A stretch of 64,000 nt of DNA from Streptosporangium carneum. Its GTDB lineage: Bacteria > Actinomycetota > Actinomycetes > Streptosporangiales > Streptosporangiaceae. Under the pieces are notes generated by a model. It saw only the letters and a list, made by a program, of their open reading frames with translations, did not search any database and was not told the origin of the DNA. The translations under genes were made by a program, and so were the position numbers. Every line of letters starts with the position of its first letter. Positions within the stretch are counted from its first letter, which is position 1. This document shows, piece by piece, positions 40,732 through 50,390 of this stretch. The stretch covers positions 1 to 64,000 of the forward strand of contig NZ_BSEV01000028.1 of NCBI RefSeq assembly GCF_027922005.1, written 5' to 3'.

Positions 40732-43700
40732 TCAGCTCACCGCTCCCGGGCCGAGCCGGAACAGCTCCCGCAGTTGCTCGGTCGACAGGTCCGCGATCCA
40801 CTCCTCGCCGGAGCCGACCACGCTCTCGGCCAGGGACTTCTTCCGTTCGATCATCTCGTCTATCCGCTCCTCCAGTGTGTCCAGGCAGATGAACTTCCTG
40901 ACCTGGACGTTCTTCGTCTGGCCGATCCGGAAGGCCCGGTCGGTCGCCTGGTTCTCGACCGCCGGGTTCCACCACCGGTCCACATGGATCACGTGGTTGG
41001 CCGCGGTCAGGTTGAGGCCGGTGCCGCCCGCCTTCAGCGACAACAGGAACAGCATCGGCTCGTCGTCGCGCTGGAACCGTTCGACCAGTTCCTCGCGCCT
41101 GCTCTTCGACAGGCCGCCGTGCAGCCACAGCACCGGGCGGTCCAGGTGGGCGGCCAGGTAGGGGCGCAGGAGGGAGCCGAACTCGGTGTACTGGGTGAAC
41201 ACCAGGGCCTTCTCCCCCTCCTCGACGATCTCCTGGGCCAGCTCCTCGAGCCTGGCCAGCTTCCCCGAGCGGCCCGCCAGCCCCGAGCCGTCCCTGAGCA
41301 GGTGGACGGGGTGGTTGCAGATCTGCTTCAGGCGGGTCATCGTGGCCATCACGTTGCCGCGCCGCTGGAGGCCCTCCAGGCCGTCGATCCGGTGCAGCAT
41401 GTCGTTCACCACGGCCTCGTACAGCCGCGCCTGCTCCGGGGTCAGCGTGCACCAGACCTTCATCTCGAGCTTGTCCGGCAGGTCGGAGATGATGGACCGG
41501 TCGGTCTTCAGCCGCCGCAGCACGAACGGCCCCGTGGCGCGCTTCAACGCCCTCGTGGCGTCCTCGTCGCGCCGGGCCTCGATCGGCTCCTGATAGCGCT
41601 TCCTGAACCGTGTGGCGGGCCCGAGCAGCCCCGGATTGCAGAACTCCATGATGGACCAGAGCTCGGAGAGGTGGTTCTCCACGGGGGTGCCGGTCAGTGC
41701 GAGCCGGGTCCCGGCGGGGATGGAGCGCACCGCCCTGGACTGCTGGGCGGCGCTGTTCTTGATCGCCTGCGCCTCGTCGCAGACGACCCTGCCCCACTCG
41801 AGCGCCGCCAGCGTCTCCAGGTCGCGCAGTGCCGTGCCGTACGTGGTGACGACCAGGTCGGCCTCCCGCACGGCCGAGGCCAGCTCGCCGTCCCGCTTGC
41901 GCGCGCCGCCGTGGTGGACGTGGACCCGCAGGGAGGGGGCGAACCTCGCCGCCTCCTTCTGCCAGTTGCCCACCAGCGACATCGGGCAGACCAGCAGCGT
42001 CGGGCGGGGCGCGCCGCCGTTCTCACGCTCGGACAGCAGCAGGGAGAGGGTGGAGACGGTCTTGCCCAGTCCCATGTCGTCGGCCAGGATGCCGCCGAGG
42101 CCGAGCCCGGACAGGAAGCTCAGCCAGGACAGGCCCCGTTCCTGGTAGGGGCGGAGCGTCCCGTTGAGGGTCCGCGGCACGCCGACCGGGGTGAGGCGGC
42201 GCTCGGCCTCGCCGGACAGCAGGTCGCCCAGCAGGCCGTCGGCGTCGACCGAGACCAGCGGCAGTTCCTCCTCGCCGCCGTCGACGACCTCGCGGATCAC
42301 CGCGTCCACGGTCGTCTCGCCGTCGCCGCGCCGCTCGAGGACGGTCAGCGCGGCCTTGAGCTGCCGTTCGTCCAGCTCGATCCACCGTCCTGCGACCTGG
42401 ACCAGGGGAATCCTGCGCTCGGCCAGCGCGGTCAGCTCCTCCGGGCCGAGAGTGTGGTCGCCGACGGCCACCTCCAGCCGGAAGGCCACCCGCCCCTCCA
42501 GGCCGAGGCCCTCCTGTCCGGTGATCGCACGCGTGGTCAGCTTCAGGCCCAGCCCCTGGCGTCCCGCCCACGCGGGCAGCCGTACGTCGTATCCGGCGGC
42601 CCTGAGCGCGGGCGCGCCGTCGCGCAGGAAGGAGAACGCCCACGCGGCCTCGACCTCCGCGGTCGACGGCTGGGCGTCGCGCAGCGCGCCGTGCAGCCCC
42701 GTGTGGAGGCGCACGGCCCGCGCCAGGTCGGTGCGGAGAACCTCGAGCGGACGTTCCGGAAGCCAGGGGGCCGACTCCCCGGCCCTGATCCGCTCCGCGG
42801 ACAGGTATTCCGCGCCCTCGGCCCCCTCTGCGGCCGTGGGGCGGGGGTGGCCGGGGGCGGGGGCGAGGCCGAACTCCACCCGCCACGGACCGTCCTCGTC
42901 CGCGGGCTCGATCAGCCTGAGGCAGGCCCTGACCGGTCCGTCCAGCTCGCGGGCGGCGTCGGCCCAGGAGTCGAGGGCGGCGGACAGGGCCGCGACCTCG
43001 GCGGGCCTCGCGCCGGTGAGCGCGGCGTCCTCGCCGGTCAGGCCGTGCAGCCAGCGGTCGGGCAGGGGCGTCCTGAGGCCGGGGCGGTTTCCCACGATGA
43101 GGCGATCCGGCAGCGACAGCCGGGCCGCGCCGTCCACCAGGCCGTTCAGCGACTCCTCCAGCACCTCGGCGGACGGCCGTTCCCCGGGGACCGCCCTGCA
43201 GATCGGCGGCATCGCGGCGGCGACGTCCTCGAGCGCGGCCAGGTCGGCGCCGATGAGCACGGGACGCCAGCGGGCGGCGGGCTCGTCGTTCTCCACGACG
43301 AGCCGGGGCAGGATCCGGCCACGGCGCACCAGGCTCCGCGCGTGCTCGGCGACCACGGCGAAGTAGCGCAGGGACAGGCCGGGCTCCCAGTCAGTCTCCT
43401 CACCGGCGGCGGGCGGGCCTTCGGGGACGCCGCCCGCCGAGCCCCTCGTGTCCGCGTCCCGGTCGCCGAGGGAGCCGAGCAGGCGGAGCGCGTCCGCCGG
43501 GCCGAGCAGCAGCGCGGGGACGCGCCATGCGAAGATCCCCGGATCCGGGGCGTGGACCGTCATGCCGGACTCGGGTGAGGGCAGCGGCCCCGTGGCCGAG
43601 CCGGGCAGCACGACGGTCAGCTCGCGCTCCCCGGCCGCGGCGGCCGTGTCCGTGCCGGCCTCGGGGGCGGCCCCGGGCGAGACGCCCCCTTCCGGGAGGA

Positions 43701-43959
43701 ACCCGCCGAGAACGCGGGTGAGCGCGGCCACCGGGGCGGCGAACGGATGGAGCCGGGCGGCGGGGGAGGCGGAAACCGGATCCTCCGAGGCGGGGCGGGG
43801 GAGCTCGGCGCCGGAACCGGGACCCTCCGAGGCGGTGTCAGGGGCCTCCGAGGCGGCACGGGGAGGCCTGAGGGCGGCTCCGGGAGCCTCGGAGCCCGAG
43901 GTGTCCTCGGCCCAGACGGCCAGCCGCCCGCCCACCCATGCGCCATGGACCACCAGCAC
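40732..43959 (-). CDS. SNF2/Rad54-family DEAD/H-box helicase
   Basis: 1075 residues from the GTG at 43959 (MLVVHGAWVGGRLAVWAED, GGGAG-like RBS upstream). An N-terminal accessory region with Ala/Ser/Glu-rich insert (about 20-130) and SNF2_assoc-type domain (about 300-600) precedes the ATPase: motif I DDMGLGKTVSTLSLL, Ia VCPMSLVGNW, II CDEAQ (DEAQ box), III ALTGTPVENHLSELWSI, and C-terminal motifs VFTQYTEF, SLKAGGTGLNLTAANHVIH and DRAFRIGQT. Bacterial proteins of this type are DNA translocases often paired with a SWIM protein, of which only a tail remains here. Confidence 0.92.
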   Translation of the reverse strand: MLVVHGAWVGGRLAVWAEDTSGSEAPGAALRPPRAASEAPDTASEGPGSGAELPRPASEDPVSASPAARLHPFAAPVAALTRVLGGFLPEGGVSPGAAPEAGTDTAAAAGERELTVVLPGSATGPLPSPESGMTVHAPDPGIFAWRVPALLLGPADALRLLGSLGDRDADTRGSAGGVPEGPPAAGEETDWEPGLSLRYFAVVAEHARSLVRRGRILPRLVVENDEPAARWRPVLIGADLAALEDVAAAMPPICRAVPGERPSAEVLEESLNGLVDGAARLSLPDRLIVGNRPGLRTPLPDRWLHGLTGEDAALTGARPAEVAALSAALDSWADAARELDGPVRACLRLIEPADEDGPWRVEFGLAPAPGHPRPTAAEGAEGAEYLSAERIRAGESAPWLPERPLEVLRTDLARAVRLHTGLHGALRDAQPSTAEVEAAWAFSFLRDGAPALRAAGYDVRLPAWAGRQGLGLKLTTRAITGQEGLGLEGRVAFRLEVAVGDHTLGPEELTALAERRIPLVQVAGRWIELDERQLKAALTVLERRGDGETTVDAVIREVVDGGEEELPLVSVDADGLLGDLLSGEAERRLTPVGVPRTLNGTLRPYQERGLSWLSFLSGLGLGGILADDMGLGKTVSTLSLLLSERENGGAPRPTLLVCPMSLVGNWQKEAARFAPSLRVHVHHGGARKRDGELASAVREADLVVTTYGTALRDLETLAALEWGRVVCDEAQAIKNSAAQQSRAVRSIPAGTRLALTGTPVENHLSELWSIMEFCNPGLLGPATRFRKRYQEPIEARRDEDATRALKRATGPFVLRRLKTDRSIISDLPDKLEMKVWCTLTPEQARLYEAVVNDMLHRIDGLEGLQRRGNVMATMTRLKQICNHPVHLLRDGSGLAGRSGKLARLEELAQEIVEEGEKALVFTQYTEFGSLLRPYLAAHLDRPVLWLHGGLSKSRREELVERFQRDDEPMLFLLSLKAGGTGLNLTAANHVIHVDRWWNPAVENQATDRAFRIGQTKNVQVRKFICLDTLEERIDEMIERKKSLAESVVGSGEEWIADLSTEQLRELFRLGPGAVS

Positions 43960-44164
43960 GTGACCACTCCCGTTCCCGGCTTCTCGCCGCACGTCTCACC
44001 GGCGCGTTCCTGCGGCGCCCCGGCTCCGGCGGACGCCGCCGGTCTCCGTCGCCGGAACGTCCCCGTCCGGACAGGTTAGATCGGCTGAGGCCGTGACGGG
44101 TCGTGGCCGACGGGCCTTCGGAAGATCGCGGGCATCGCGGTCCGTCCGCCGGGACGGGACCCTT

Positions 44165-44170
44165 TAGGCT
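44165..44170 (+). promoter_or_regulatory. Putative -10 element for the bPH2 operon (leaderless)
   Basis: TAGGCT ends six bases before the GTG at 44177; no SD sequence. Same geometry as the nif3, LRR and S9 genes. Confidence 0.45.
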
Positions 44171-44176
44171 GACAAC

Positions 44177-44776
44177 GTGAGCGACCAAGCCGACGAGCGC
44201 GCAGACGGCGCGGGCGGGGCTCCGGCCACGGCCCGCACGGGCGGAGGAGCCCCGGAGCGCGACCGTGTCCCGCTGCGCGCCCCGGCCAACCCGGTCTCCC
44301 GCAAGGCCGTCGCACTGTGGATGCTCGAACAGCTGTTCTGGGCCGTCGTGCTGATCGGGGGCTCGGTCCTCCTCACGCGGTGGATCGACGGCGACCGGTG
44401 GTCCTGGCTGCCAGACTGGGCGCTCGACCACATCTGGTGGCTGCCCGTCCTGACGGTCGTCCTCGTCCTTCCCGCCGCGCTCGTCGAGCCGTTCTGGCGC
44501 TACGCCGTGCACCGCTGGGAGTTCAGCGGAGACGTGGTCTACGCGCGTTCCGGGTGGATCAGCAGGGAGTGGGCGTTCGTCCCGGTCAGCCGGATCCAGA
44601 CGGTCGACAAGGCGCAGGGCTGGTTCGAACGGATCCTGGGGCTGGCCACCGTCGAGATCCGCACCGCCTCCCACGCCGGATCCTCCACGATCAAGGGCCT
44701 CGACTACGACGTCGCCGCGGCCCTGGCCGAGGGGCTCGCCCGGCGGGCCGAGGAGCTCAGGGACGACGCGACGTGA
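44177..44776 (+). CDS. bPH2-domain membrane protein (YdbS-like)
   Basis: 199 residues. Two transmembrane helices (AVALWMLEQLFWAVVLIGGS and IWWLPVLTVVLVLPAALVEP) are followed by a bacterial PH (bPH2/DUF304) domain: YARSGWISREWAFVPVSRIQ, TVDKAQGWFERILGLATVEI. A disordered N-terminus of about 40 residues precedes. Partner of the larger protein downstream, with which its stop overlaps (GTGA). In Bacillus the YdbS/YdbT pair has been linked to resistance to membrane-active peptides; role here is inferred by analogy only. Confidence 0.85.
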   Translation: MSDQADERADGAGGAPATARTGGGAPERDRVPLRAPANPVSRKAVALWMLEQLFWAVVLIGGSVLLTRWIDGDRWSWLPDWALDHIWWLPVLTVVLVLPAALVEPFWRYAVHRWEFSGDVVYARSGWISREWAFVPVSRIQTVDKAQGWFERILGLATVEIRTASHAGSSTIKGLDYDVAAALAEGLARRAEELRDDAT

Positions 44777-46620
44777 CCGGGCCCGCCGAGCCTCCCCGGC
44801 CCCCGGGGAACCCCGGAGACCAGGGCCGGGGAGCGCCCCGCGAGGGTCTCCCCCCGCAGGACCCGCCGCTCTCCCGGGACGCCCCCGGCGAGCCCGCAGG
44901 ACCCGCCGGGTCCCCTGCCTCGCCCCCCGCCCCGTTCCCCGTTCCGCCCTCTTTTGGCGCGTGGGCGCCGCAGGGCGCGCGGGTCGCCGCGGGCGACCAG
45001 GAGTACGGCGCCCCGCCCGCGGGCCCGCCGCTGAGGCTCAGCCCCAAGGTCCTGCTGACCGACCCGATCCGGATGCTCCCCTCGCTGTTCCTGCCGCTGG
45101 CCGGTGTGCTGTTCCTCGGCGGCTTCTCGCCGAACTCGTTCGCCTGGGCGGCCTTCGGCGTCGTCGGCTCCGTCGTCTACGCCGCGGTGCGCTGGGCCAC
45201 CTTCACCTACCAGGTCGTGGGGGACAGGCTGGAGCTCACCAGGGCGTTGGTCAGCAGGTCGGTGCGGACGATCCCGCTCGAGCGGATCCGCGGCGTCGAC
45301 GTCAGCACTCCGCCGCTGCACCGCCTGCTCGGCATCGCCGTCCTCAGGATCGACACCGGCGCGGGCGGCGACGACAAGCAGGAGGGCGAGCTCGACGGGG
45401 TGACCGTCGCGGAGGCGGAACGCCTCAAGGCCGTGCTGCTGTGGCACGCCCGTGCCCGGACGGCACGGCGCGCGCAGCGGACGGAGGCCGTCCAGGGTGC
45501 GGGGGGCGACGGCTCCACGGCCGCGCGGGACGGCGGGCCCCTCGTGGCCGGCGCGGGCTCCGGGAGCCCGGGGACACGGGAGGGCGTGCCCGGGCCGGCC
45601 GCCCGCCACGAGGTGGGCGAGACGACCCCCGAGCGGGTGTTCTTCGTGGTGCCCCGCAGGTGGCTCGCCTTCGGCCCCCTCTCGGGGGCCTACCTGCTGA
45701 CCCCGTTCGCGCTGGTCGCCGGAGCCGTGGGCGTGGCCTTCCAGTGGGGCAGCGAGCTCAGGATCGACGGGCGGGTCGTGGTCGGCGCGGGGGAGTGGCT
45801 CTGGGGGCACCCCGCCTTCCTCGTCGCCGCGCTGGTGCTGCTGGTGCTGGCCATGCCGGTCGTGGGCGCGGTCATGTACGCCGTGTTCAACTGGGACTTC
45901 ACCCTGCGTGCCAGGGAGGGCTATCTCGTCGCGGAACGCGGCCTGATCACACGCAGGAGCGTGTCGCTCGAGCGGCGCAGGGTGCGCGGGTTCGAGCTGG
46001 TCGAAGGGGTCGTCGAACGCTGGGCGGGGGTCGCCAGGGCGTGGGCGATCGTGACCGGGCTCGGCGACTCGCAGACCCGGGGCCAGCTGCTGCCCGTGGC
46101 GCCGCGAGCCCACGTGCTCGAGGTGGTCGGCGAGGCGGTCGGCCCGATCGCCGCCGGGCTGCGGGCGCACCCTCCCGCGGCGCGCAGGCGCAGGCTGTTC
46201 AGGGCGGTCTTCCCGTGGCTCGTGGTCGCGGGCTGCGCGGTGGCGGCGGCCGTGACGTGGTCCCCGTTCCTGTGGGCGCTGGCGGCTCCGGCCCTGCTCC
46301 TCGCGGTGCTCGGCGTCCCGCTCGGCCTGGACCGCTACCGGTCCCTCGGCCACGCCTACGACGGGTCTCGTCTGTCGGTCAGGTCGGGCTCGCTGCGCCG
46401 TTCGCAGGCCGTGGTCGAGCAGCGGGCCGTGGTCGGCTGGAAGCTGCGCCAGACCTGGTTCCAGCGCCAGGCGGGCCTGCTGACCGTGACCGCGGGGGTC
46501 GGCGCGGGCAGCGGGGGGTACGCCGCCCTCGACGTCGGAGAGGCCGAGGGCGTGGCCTTCGCCGCCGAGGTGACCCCCGCCTGGATCACGCCGTTCGTCG
46601 CCGCGGACCACACCGAGTGA
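44773..46620 (+). CDS. bPH2-domain membrane protein (YdbT-like)
   Basis: 615 residues from a GTG overlapping the previous stop. After a Pro/Gly-rich disordered N-terminus of about 85 residues there are three PH-like units, each after a pair of helices: IPLERIRGVDVSTPPLHRLL, SLERRRVRGFELVEGVVERW and VEQRAVVGWKLRQTWFQRQA. Membrane segments include MLPSLFLPLAGVLFLGGF and PAFLVAALVLLVLAMPVVGA. A long Ala/Gly linker at about 235-270 interrupts between units. Acts presumably in a complex with the YdbS-like protein. Confidence 0.85.
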   Translation: MTGPAEPPRPPGNPGDQGRGAPREGLPPQDPPLSRDAPGEPAGPAGSPASPPAPFPVPPSFGAWAPQGARVAAGDQEYGAPPAGPPLRLSPKVLLTDPIRMLPSLFLPLAGVLFLGGFSPNSFAWAAFGVVGSVVYAAVRWATFTYQVVGDRLELTRALVSRSVRTIPLERIRGVDVSTPPLHRLLGIAVLRIDTGAGGDDKQEGELDGVTVAEAERLKAVLLWHARARTARRAQRTEAVQGAGGDGSTAARDGGPLVAGAGSGSPGTREGVPGPAARHEVGETTPERVFFVVPRRWLAFGPLSGAYLLTPFALVAGAVGVAFQWGSELRIDGRVVVGAGEWLWGHPAFLVAALVLLVLAMPVVGAVMYAVFNWDFTLRAREGYLVAERGLITRRSVSLERRRVRGFELVEGVVERWAGVARAWAIVTGLGDSQTRGQLLPVAPRAHVLEVVGEAVGPIAAGLRAHPPAARRRRLFRAVFPWLVVAGCAVAAAVTWSPFLWALAAPALLLAVLGVPLGLDRYRSLGHAYDGSRLSVRSGSLRRSQAVVEQRAVVGWKLRQTWFQRQAGLLTVTAGVGAGSGGYAALDVGEAEGVAFAAEVTPAWITPFVAADHTE

Positions 46621-46655
46621 GTCCCGGCCGGGTGAGTCCCGAAGGCCGCTGAGAA

Positions 46656-46696
46656 CGCGGCGGGGGCGGCCGGTGCTCCCGGCCGCCCCCGCCGCG
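46656..46696. terminator. Strong bidirectional hairpin terminator
   Basis: A perfect 18-bp stem (46656-46673 with 46679-46696, arm CGCGGCGGGGGCGGCCGG) and a five-base loop TGCTC, located between the convergent bPH2 operon and sepH. Confidence 0.75.
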
Positions 46697-46706
46697 TGCG
46701 GCGCGC

Positions 46707-48296
46707 TCAGTCCTGGCGGCGGGCGCCGAACATGATCTCGTCCCAGGTGGGCACGGAGGCGCGCCGTCCACGGGCCTTCTTCGCGGGGCGTGCCGGGGTC
46801 GGTTTCTGCGTCTCCACCGGCTTGTCCGGCACGGGCTTGTCCACGACGGGCTTGGCCGCCTGGGGCTCGGCGGGCGCCGCGGCCGCGGGCGTCTCCTTCC
46901 CCGAGGTCTCCGCCTGAGCCCGCTCGTCCAGGCTGAGGCGCGCGGCGGGCACCGCGACCGGGGTCTCCTGGGCGGGAGCGGCCTCGGCCGCGGGGGGCTC
47001 GATCTCCGCCGGTTCCGGAAGGGGGCGTTCGGGTTCGGTCCTGACCGGCTCCGGCGCGGTCTCGGCGACGGCGGGAGCGATCTCCGTAGCGGTCTCCGAA
47101 GCCTCGGGCGCCTCGGGCGTCTTCACGACGACCGGCTCCGGCTCCGGCTCGGGCTCCGTGTCGGGGGCCGCGGGCTCGGAGGCGTGGACCGGCTGCTCGG
47201 CCGCCCTCACGGGGGCCGCCGCCTCGGTGGTCTCCGCGGGGGTGAGGGGGCCCGCAGCCACGAAGGGGGCCACGGGCGCCGGGGCCTCGGCCGGTTCCCG
47301 CGCGGCGACGGGCTCGGACGCGGCGGGTGCGGGATCGGCCTCGGGGAGCCTGACCCGCGTGACGGGCTCCGGCGACCTGGCGGCCTCGGGGGTCCTGATC
47401 GGCTGCTCGAACGAGACCGCGGAGTCGGGGGCGCGCAGCGGCGGCACCGTCGGCCTCGGCGGGTCGTATCCCGGAGGCAGCGGGGGCATCGGCGGCTGCG
47501 TGTAGGCCGCCGCCGGCGGGTCGGGGAGCTCCTGGGCCGCGGTGGGGGCCTCCGGCTGCGGGTAGGCGGCCCTCGCCGGGACCTGCGGCTCGTTCCGCAG
47601 GACCGAGGGGAAGGAGACCGGGGGCTGGTTCAGTGGCTCCGGCGCGAGCGGGGGCACCGGCGCGAGCTTGGCCACCCTGGGCACGAACGGGGTGACCGTG
47701 GTGTCCTCGACCGGTTCGACGTACTCGCCCGCCGACAGGCGCATGGCCTCGTCGTCGTGCGGGGTGATGTGGCGCCTGCGCGGATCGAAGATCCACTCAG
47801 CCTTGCGGGTATGACCGTTCCAAACGAAACCGAGCTTGATCCGCCACAGGTTGTCGTCCCGCTTTGCGGAGTCCCAGTCGATCTCGTCGGCGGGCACGCC
47901 GCGACGAGTCAGCCGCTCGGCGACCAGGTCGCCGAGGGTGGGACCGGGAGCGGAGTCGCCCGGCAGCCGCACGGCGCAGCGTTGCGCCTGCTGAGCCATG
48001 TACTCACGTTCCTGGAGCACGGGGCCCTCGAACCACCGCACGCGCTCGACCGGGATCCCCGCCGTGGCGGCGATCTCCTCTGCGGTCTCGCCTGCGCGGA
48101 TCCGGGCCTGGATCTCCTTGGGGCGCAACGGACTCTCCACTTCGATCTCGTACTGGCCGAGACGGGAGAAGTTGCCGCGGACGGCAGCGCGGAGCCGGTC
48201 GTCGACGGGCAGCGTGAACCGGGTTCCCCGGCCGGCTGTGGCCAGCACGAGGTAGGTCCCGTCCTCACTCACCGCGACGAGTCGGAGCTCCTGCAT
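46707..48296 (-). CDS. sepH: Septation protein SepH
   Basis: 529 residues. N-terminal SepH/DUF3071 domain (1-170): MQELRLVAVSEDGTYLVLA, the helix-turn-helix-like EEIAATAGIPVERVRWFEGP and YMAQQAQRCAVRL; WRIKLGFVWNGHTRKAEWIF with RRRHITPHDDEA follows. The remainder is a long Pro/Glu/Ala-rich disordered tail with a basic C-terminus (KKARGRRASVPTWDEIMFG), a conserved end motif. In Streptomyces SepH binds FtsZ and promotes Z-ring formation. ATG at 48296 is the natural start. Single-gene unit. Confidence 0.93.
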   Translation of the reverse strand: MQELRLVAVSEDGTYLVLATAGRGTRFTLPVDDRLRAAVRGNFSRLGQYEIEVESPLRPKEIQARIRAGETAEEIAATAGIPVERVRWFEGPVLQEREYMAQQAQRCAVRLPGDSAPGPTLGDLVAERLTRRGVPADEIDWDSAKRDDNLWRIKLGFVWNGHTRKAEWIFDPRRRHITPHDDEAMRLSAGEYVEPVEDTTVTPFVPRVAKLAPVPPLAPEPLNQPPVSFPSVLRNEPQVPARAAYPQPEAPTAAQELPDPPAAAYTQPPMPPLPPGYDPPRPTVPPLRAPDSAVSFEQPIRTPEAARSPEPVTRVRLPEADPAPAASEPVAAREPAEAPAPVAPFVAAGPLTPAETTEAAAPVRAAEQPVHASEPAAPDTEPEPEPEPVVVKTPEAPEASETATEIAPAVAETAPEPVRTEPERPLPEPAEIEPPAAEAAPAQETPVAVPAARLSLDERAQAETSGKETPAAAAPAEPQAAKPVVDKPVPDKPVETQKPTPARPAKKARGRRASVPTWDEIMFGARRQD

Positions 48297-48971
48297 GCGA
48301 GTCCCTTCGTCGTCGTGCTCAATCTTCCCCCGGACCCATGAGTCTCTCGCGTGTGCCGGTTGCCTGCCAGCACCGTACCCGGCATGTCCGAACATCGCCT
48401 TCCTGGATGGGGCTCGCAGCGATGTGACGCCGGTCACATTTGCTCCATTCATCTACTTATCGGGCACCGTTGTGGAGCAGTACATTCGGAGTCCTCGACG
48501 GATTCTCCCGAATAACCCCGGGCGCCGTCGCGAACTTGGGGCAAGAGTCCTGAGGCGGCGGACCGAGGACCCACCCGCCCGTCTCGGGGCGGGGGGCCGC
48601 CGTGGCGGTCCTGGGCGACGGTCCTGGGCGGTGGGAGAAGGTCATCTCCGGCGGACTCCCTCGGGGTTGAGCGGCGCGGGCGTCTGCGAATCTGCCCCTC
48701 GCGCGCGCCGTGGCGACGGCGGGACACGCCGATGCGGCATTCCTCGAAGGAGGCTTTACGCACGCCTTTACCGGAACCTTGTGACAAGGGGCCGATTCGG
48801 GGAACGGGCGTCGAGCGCGGATTGGACCGCGGAATCCCCAGGCGTCCCCGGGCGTCCCGTGGGTCGTGGGATGCGCCCGGGCGGCGAGGGGCGCGGCGTG
48901 GGCTCGACGGGAGGGAAGGGCCCGGCGGCGCGCCGGTCCGGCGAGGACCGCGCGGAGGTGTGCGGCGGGGC
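48297..48971. other. Intergenic region upstream of sepH
   Basis: About 675 bp. No gene supported: open frames on both strands lack homology and RBS. The first 200 bp, somewhat less GC-rich, presumably hold the sepH promoter. Confidence 0.5.
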
Positions 48972-50297
48972 TCAGCCCAGAACGGTGTCCAGATAGTCGT
49001 TGGCGAACACGCGACCCGGGTCCAGCCGGTCCCGCATCTCCTGGAAGGCCGCGAAACGCGGGTAGACGGCGGACAGGTAGGCCGCGTCCCGGGTGTGGAG
49101 CTTGCCCCAGTGCGGGCGGCCGCCGAACCTGGTCATGATCTCCTCGACGCCCTCGAAGTAGGCGGGGTTCGGGGTCGGCCGGTAGACGTGGCAGGCGACG
49201 TAGGCCGAGTCCCTGCCGTACGCGGTGGACAGCCAGGCGTCGCTGGCCGGGGTGACCCGGACCTCTATCGGGAAGGTGATCCTCCAGCCGCGCAGGTCCA
49301 CGAGGTCGCGGGTCTCGCGGAGGGCCTGGCCGAGGTGCTCGCGGGGGATGGCGTACTCCATCTCGAGGAAGCGCACGTCCCGCACACTCGTGAAGATCTT
49401 GTAGGAGGCGTCGGTGTGGGTCGAGGCGGACAGCGCCGCCGCCGAGATCGCGTTGATCCGCGGGACGGCGCCGGGGAAGCGCCCGCCGATCCCGCACAAC
49501 GCGCCGAACAGGGTGTTCTCCAGGAACCTGTTGTCCAGCCAGTGCCTGAACGGGCTCGGCGGGTCGGCCGGTCCCGCGCTCCGGTTGTTGCGCTTGGTCA
49601 GGCAGGTGTCGGTGTGCGGCAGCCAGAAGAAGTCCAGATGCTCGTTCTCCGAGGTGAGCGTGTCGAGCGAGTCGAGGATGTCGGTCAGCCTCATCGGCTG
49701 CCTGACGCTGCGCAGCAGGAACGAGGGCTCGACCGCGAAGGTCACCGCGGTCACCACGCCGAGCGCGCCCAGGCCGACCCTGGCCGCGTCGAACAGGTCC
49801 CGCTCGCTCACCCCGTCGCGGACCTTCCCCGTGCCGTCGCGGGAGACCGTGACGATCTCTCCGTCGGCGAGCACCAGCTCGAGCGCGAGCACCTGGTCGG
49901 CCAGCCCGCCGACCTGCCTGCCGGTGCCGTGGGTGCCGGTCTGCACGGCTCCGGCCAGGGTCTGGGCGGTGATGTCGCCCATGTTCGCCAGGGCCAGGCC
50001 CATCCGGTCCAGCTCCTCGTTGAGCACGCTGAGCGGGGTTCCCGCCGCGGCCCGCACCCAGCCGTCGCCGGTCTCGAGGATTCCGGTCAGCGCGTGCGGC
50101 CGCATGAGCAGGCCGTCGGTCAGCGCGATCCCGGTGAAGGAGTGCCCGGTCCCGACCATGCGCACCCGCCGCCCGGCCGCCGAGGCCTCCCGCACGGCCA
50201 GCGCCACCTCCTCGGCGGAGGAGGGGGCGCGGGTCTCGGCCGGGGTGACGGACTGGTTGCCCGCCCAGTTGCGGAAGGCGCCGGGGGCCACGCTCAT
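48972..50297 (-). CDS. FAD-linked oxidoreductase, D-arabinono-1,4-lactone oxidase family
   Basis: 441 residues. VAO/PCMH-type FAD domain at the N-terminus: MSVAPGAFRNWAGNQSVTPA, RRVRMVGTGHSFTGIALTDG, ANMGDITAQTLAGAVQTGTH. The C-terminal ALO domain has the characteristic RPHWGKLHTRDA (HWGK motif) and DPGRVFANDYL. Members oxidise sugar lactones or polyols (gulonolactone, arabinonolactone, xylitol) with oxygen. Start ATG at 50297 with AAGGAGCG just upstream. Downstream of an MFS gene on the same strand, with a GGTTCACA palindrome between them. Confidence 0.85.
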   Translation of the reverse strand: MSVAPGAFRNWAGNQSVTPAETRAPSSAEEVALAVREASAAGRRVRMVGTGHSFTGIALTDGLLMRPHALTGILETGDGWVRAAAGTPLSVLNEELDRMGLALANMGDITAQTLAGAVQTGTHGTGRQVGGLADQVLALELVLADGEIVTVSRDGTGKVRDGVSERDLFDAARVGLGALGVVTAVTFAVEPSFLLRSVRQPMRLTDILDSLDTLTSENEHLDFFWLPHTDTCLTKRNNRSAGPADPPSPFRHWLDNRFLENTLFGALCGIGGRFPGAVPRINAISAAALSASTHTDASYKIFTSVRDVRFLEMEYAIPREHLGQALRETRDLVDLRGWRITFPIEVRVTPASDAWLSTAYGRDSAYVACHVYRPTPNPAYFEGVEEIMTRFGGRPHWGKLHTRDAAYLSAVYPRFAAFQEMRDRLDPGRVFANDYLDTVLG

Positions 50298-50334
50298 GAT
50301 CGCTCCTTGACCGGGGGCGTCGCGGAGCGCGCAT

Positions 50335-50386
50335 GGTTCACACCGTGAGCACTGGTTCACATTCGCTTCGCCCGCGAATGTGAACC
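50335..50386 (-). promoter_or_regulatory. GGTTCACA repeat/palindrome: operator or terminator
   Basis: A perfect 12-bp inverted repeat, GGTTCACATTCG at 50354-50365 and CGAATGTGAACC at 50375-50386, plus a further direct GGTTCACA half-site at 50335. It starts five bases after the MFS stop and ends about 38 bp before the FAD oxidase start, so it may terminate the former or control the latter. Confidence 0.5.
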
Positions 50387-50390
50387 ATAC

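Noticed and set aside
40774-43578. A 934-codon open frame on the + strand
   Set aside because: Shadow of the SNF2 helicase gene; no motifs and no RBS.
44704-47796. A 1030-codon open frame on the minus strand
   Set aside because: Antisense to the bPH2 genes and a wrong frame of sepH; Arg/Gly/Pro-rich without homology.
48295-48996. 233-codon + strand frame upstream of sepH
   Set aside because: Arg/Gly-rich, no family, would cover the sepH promoter region.
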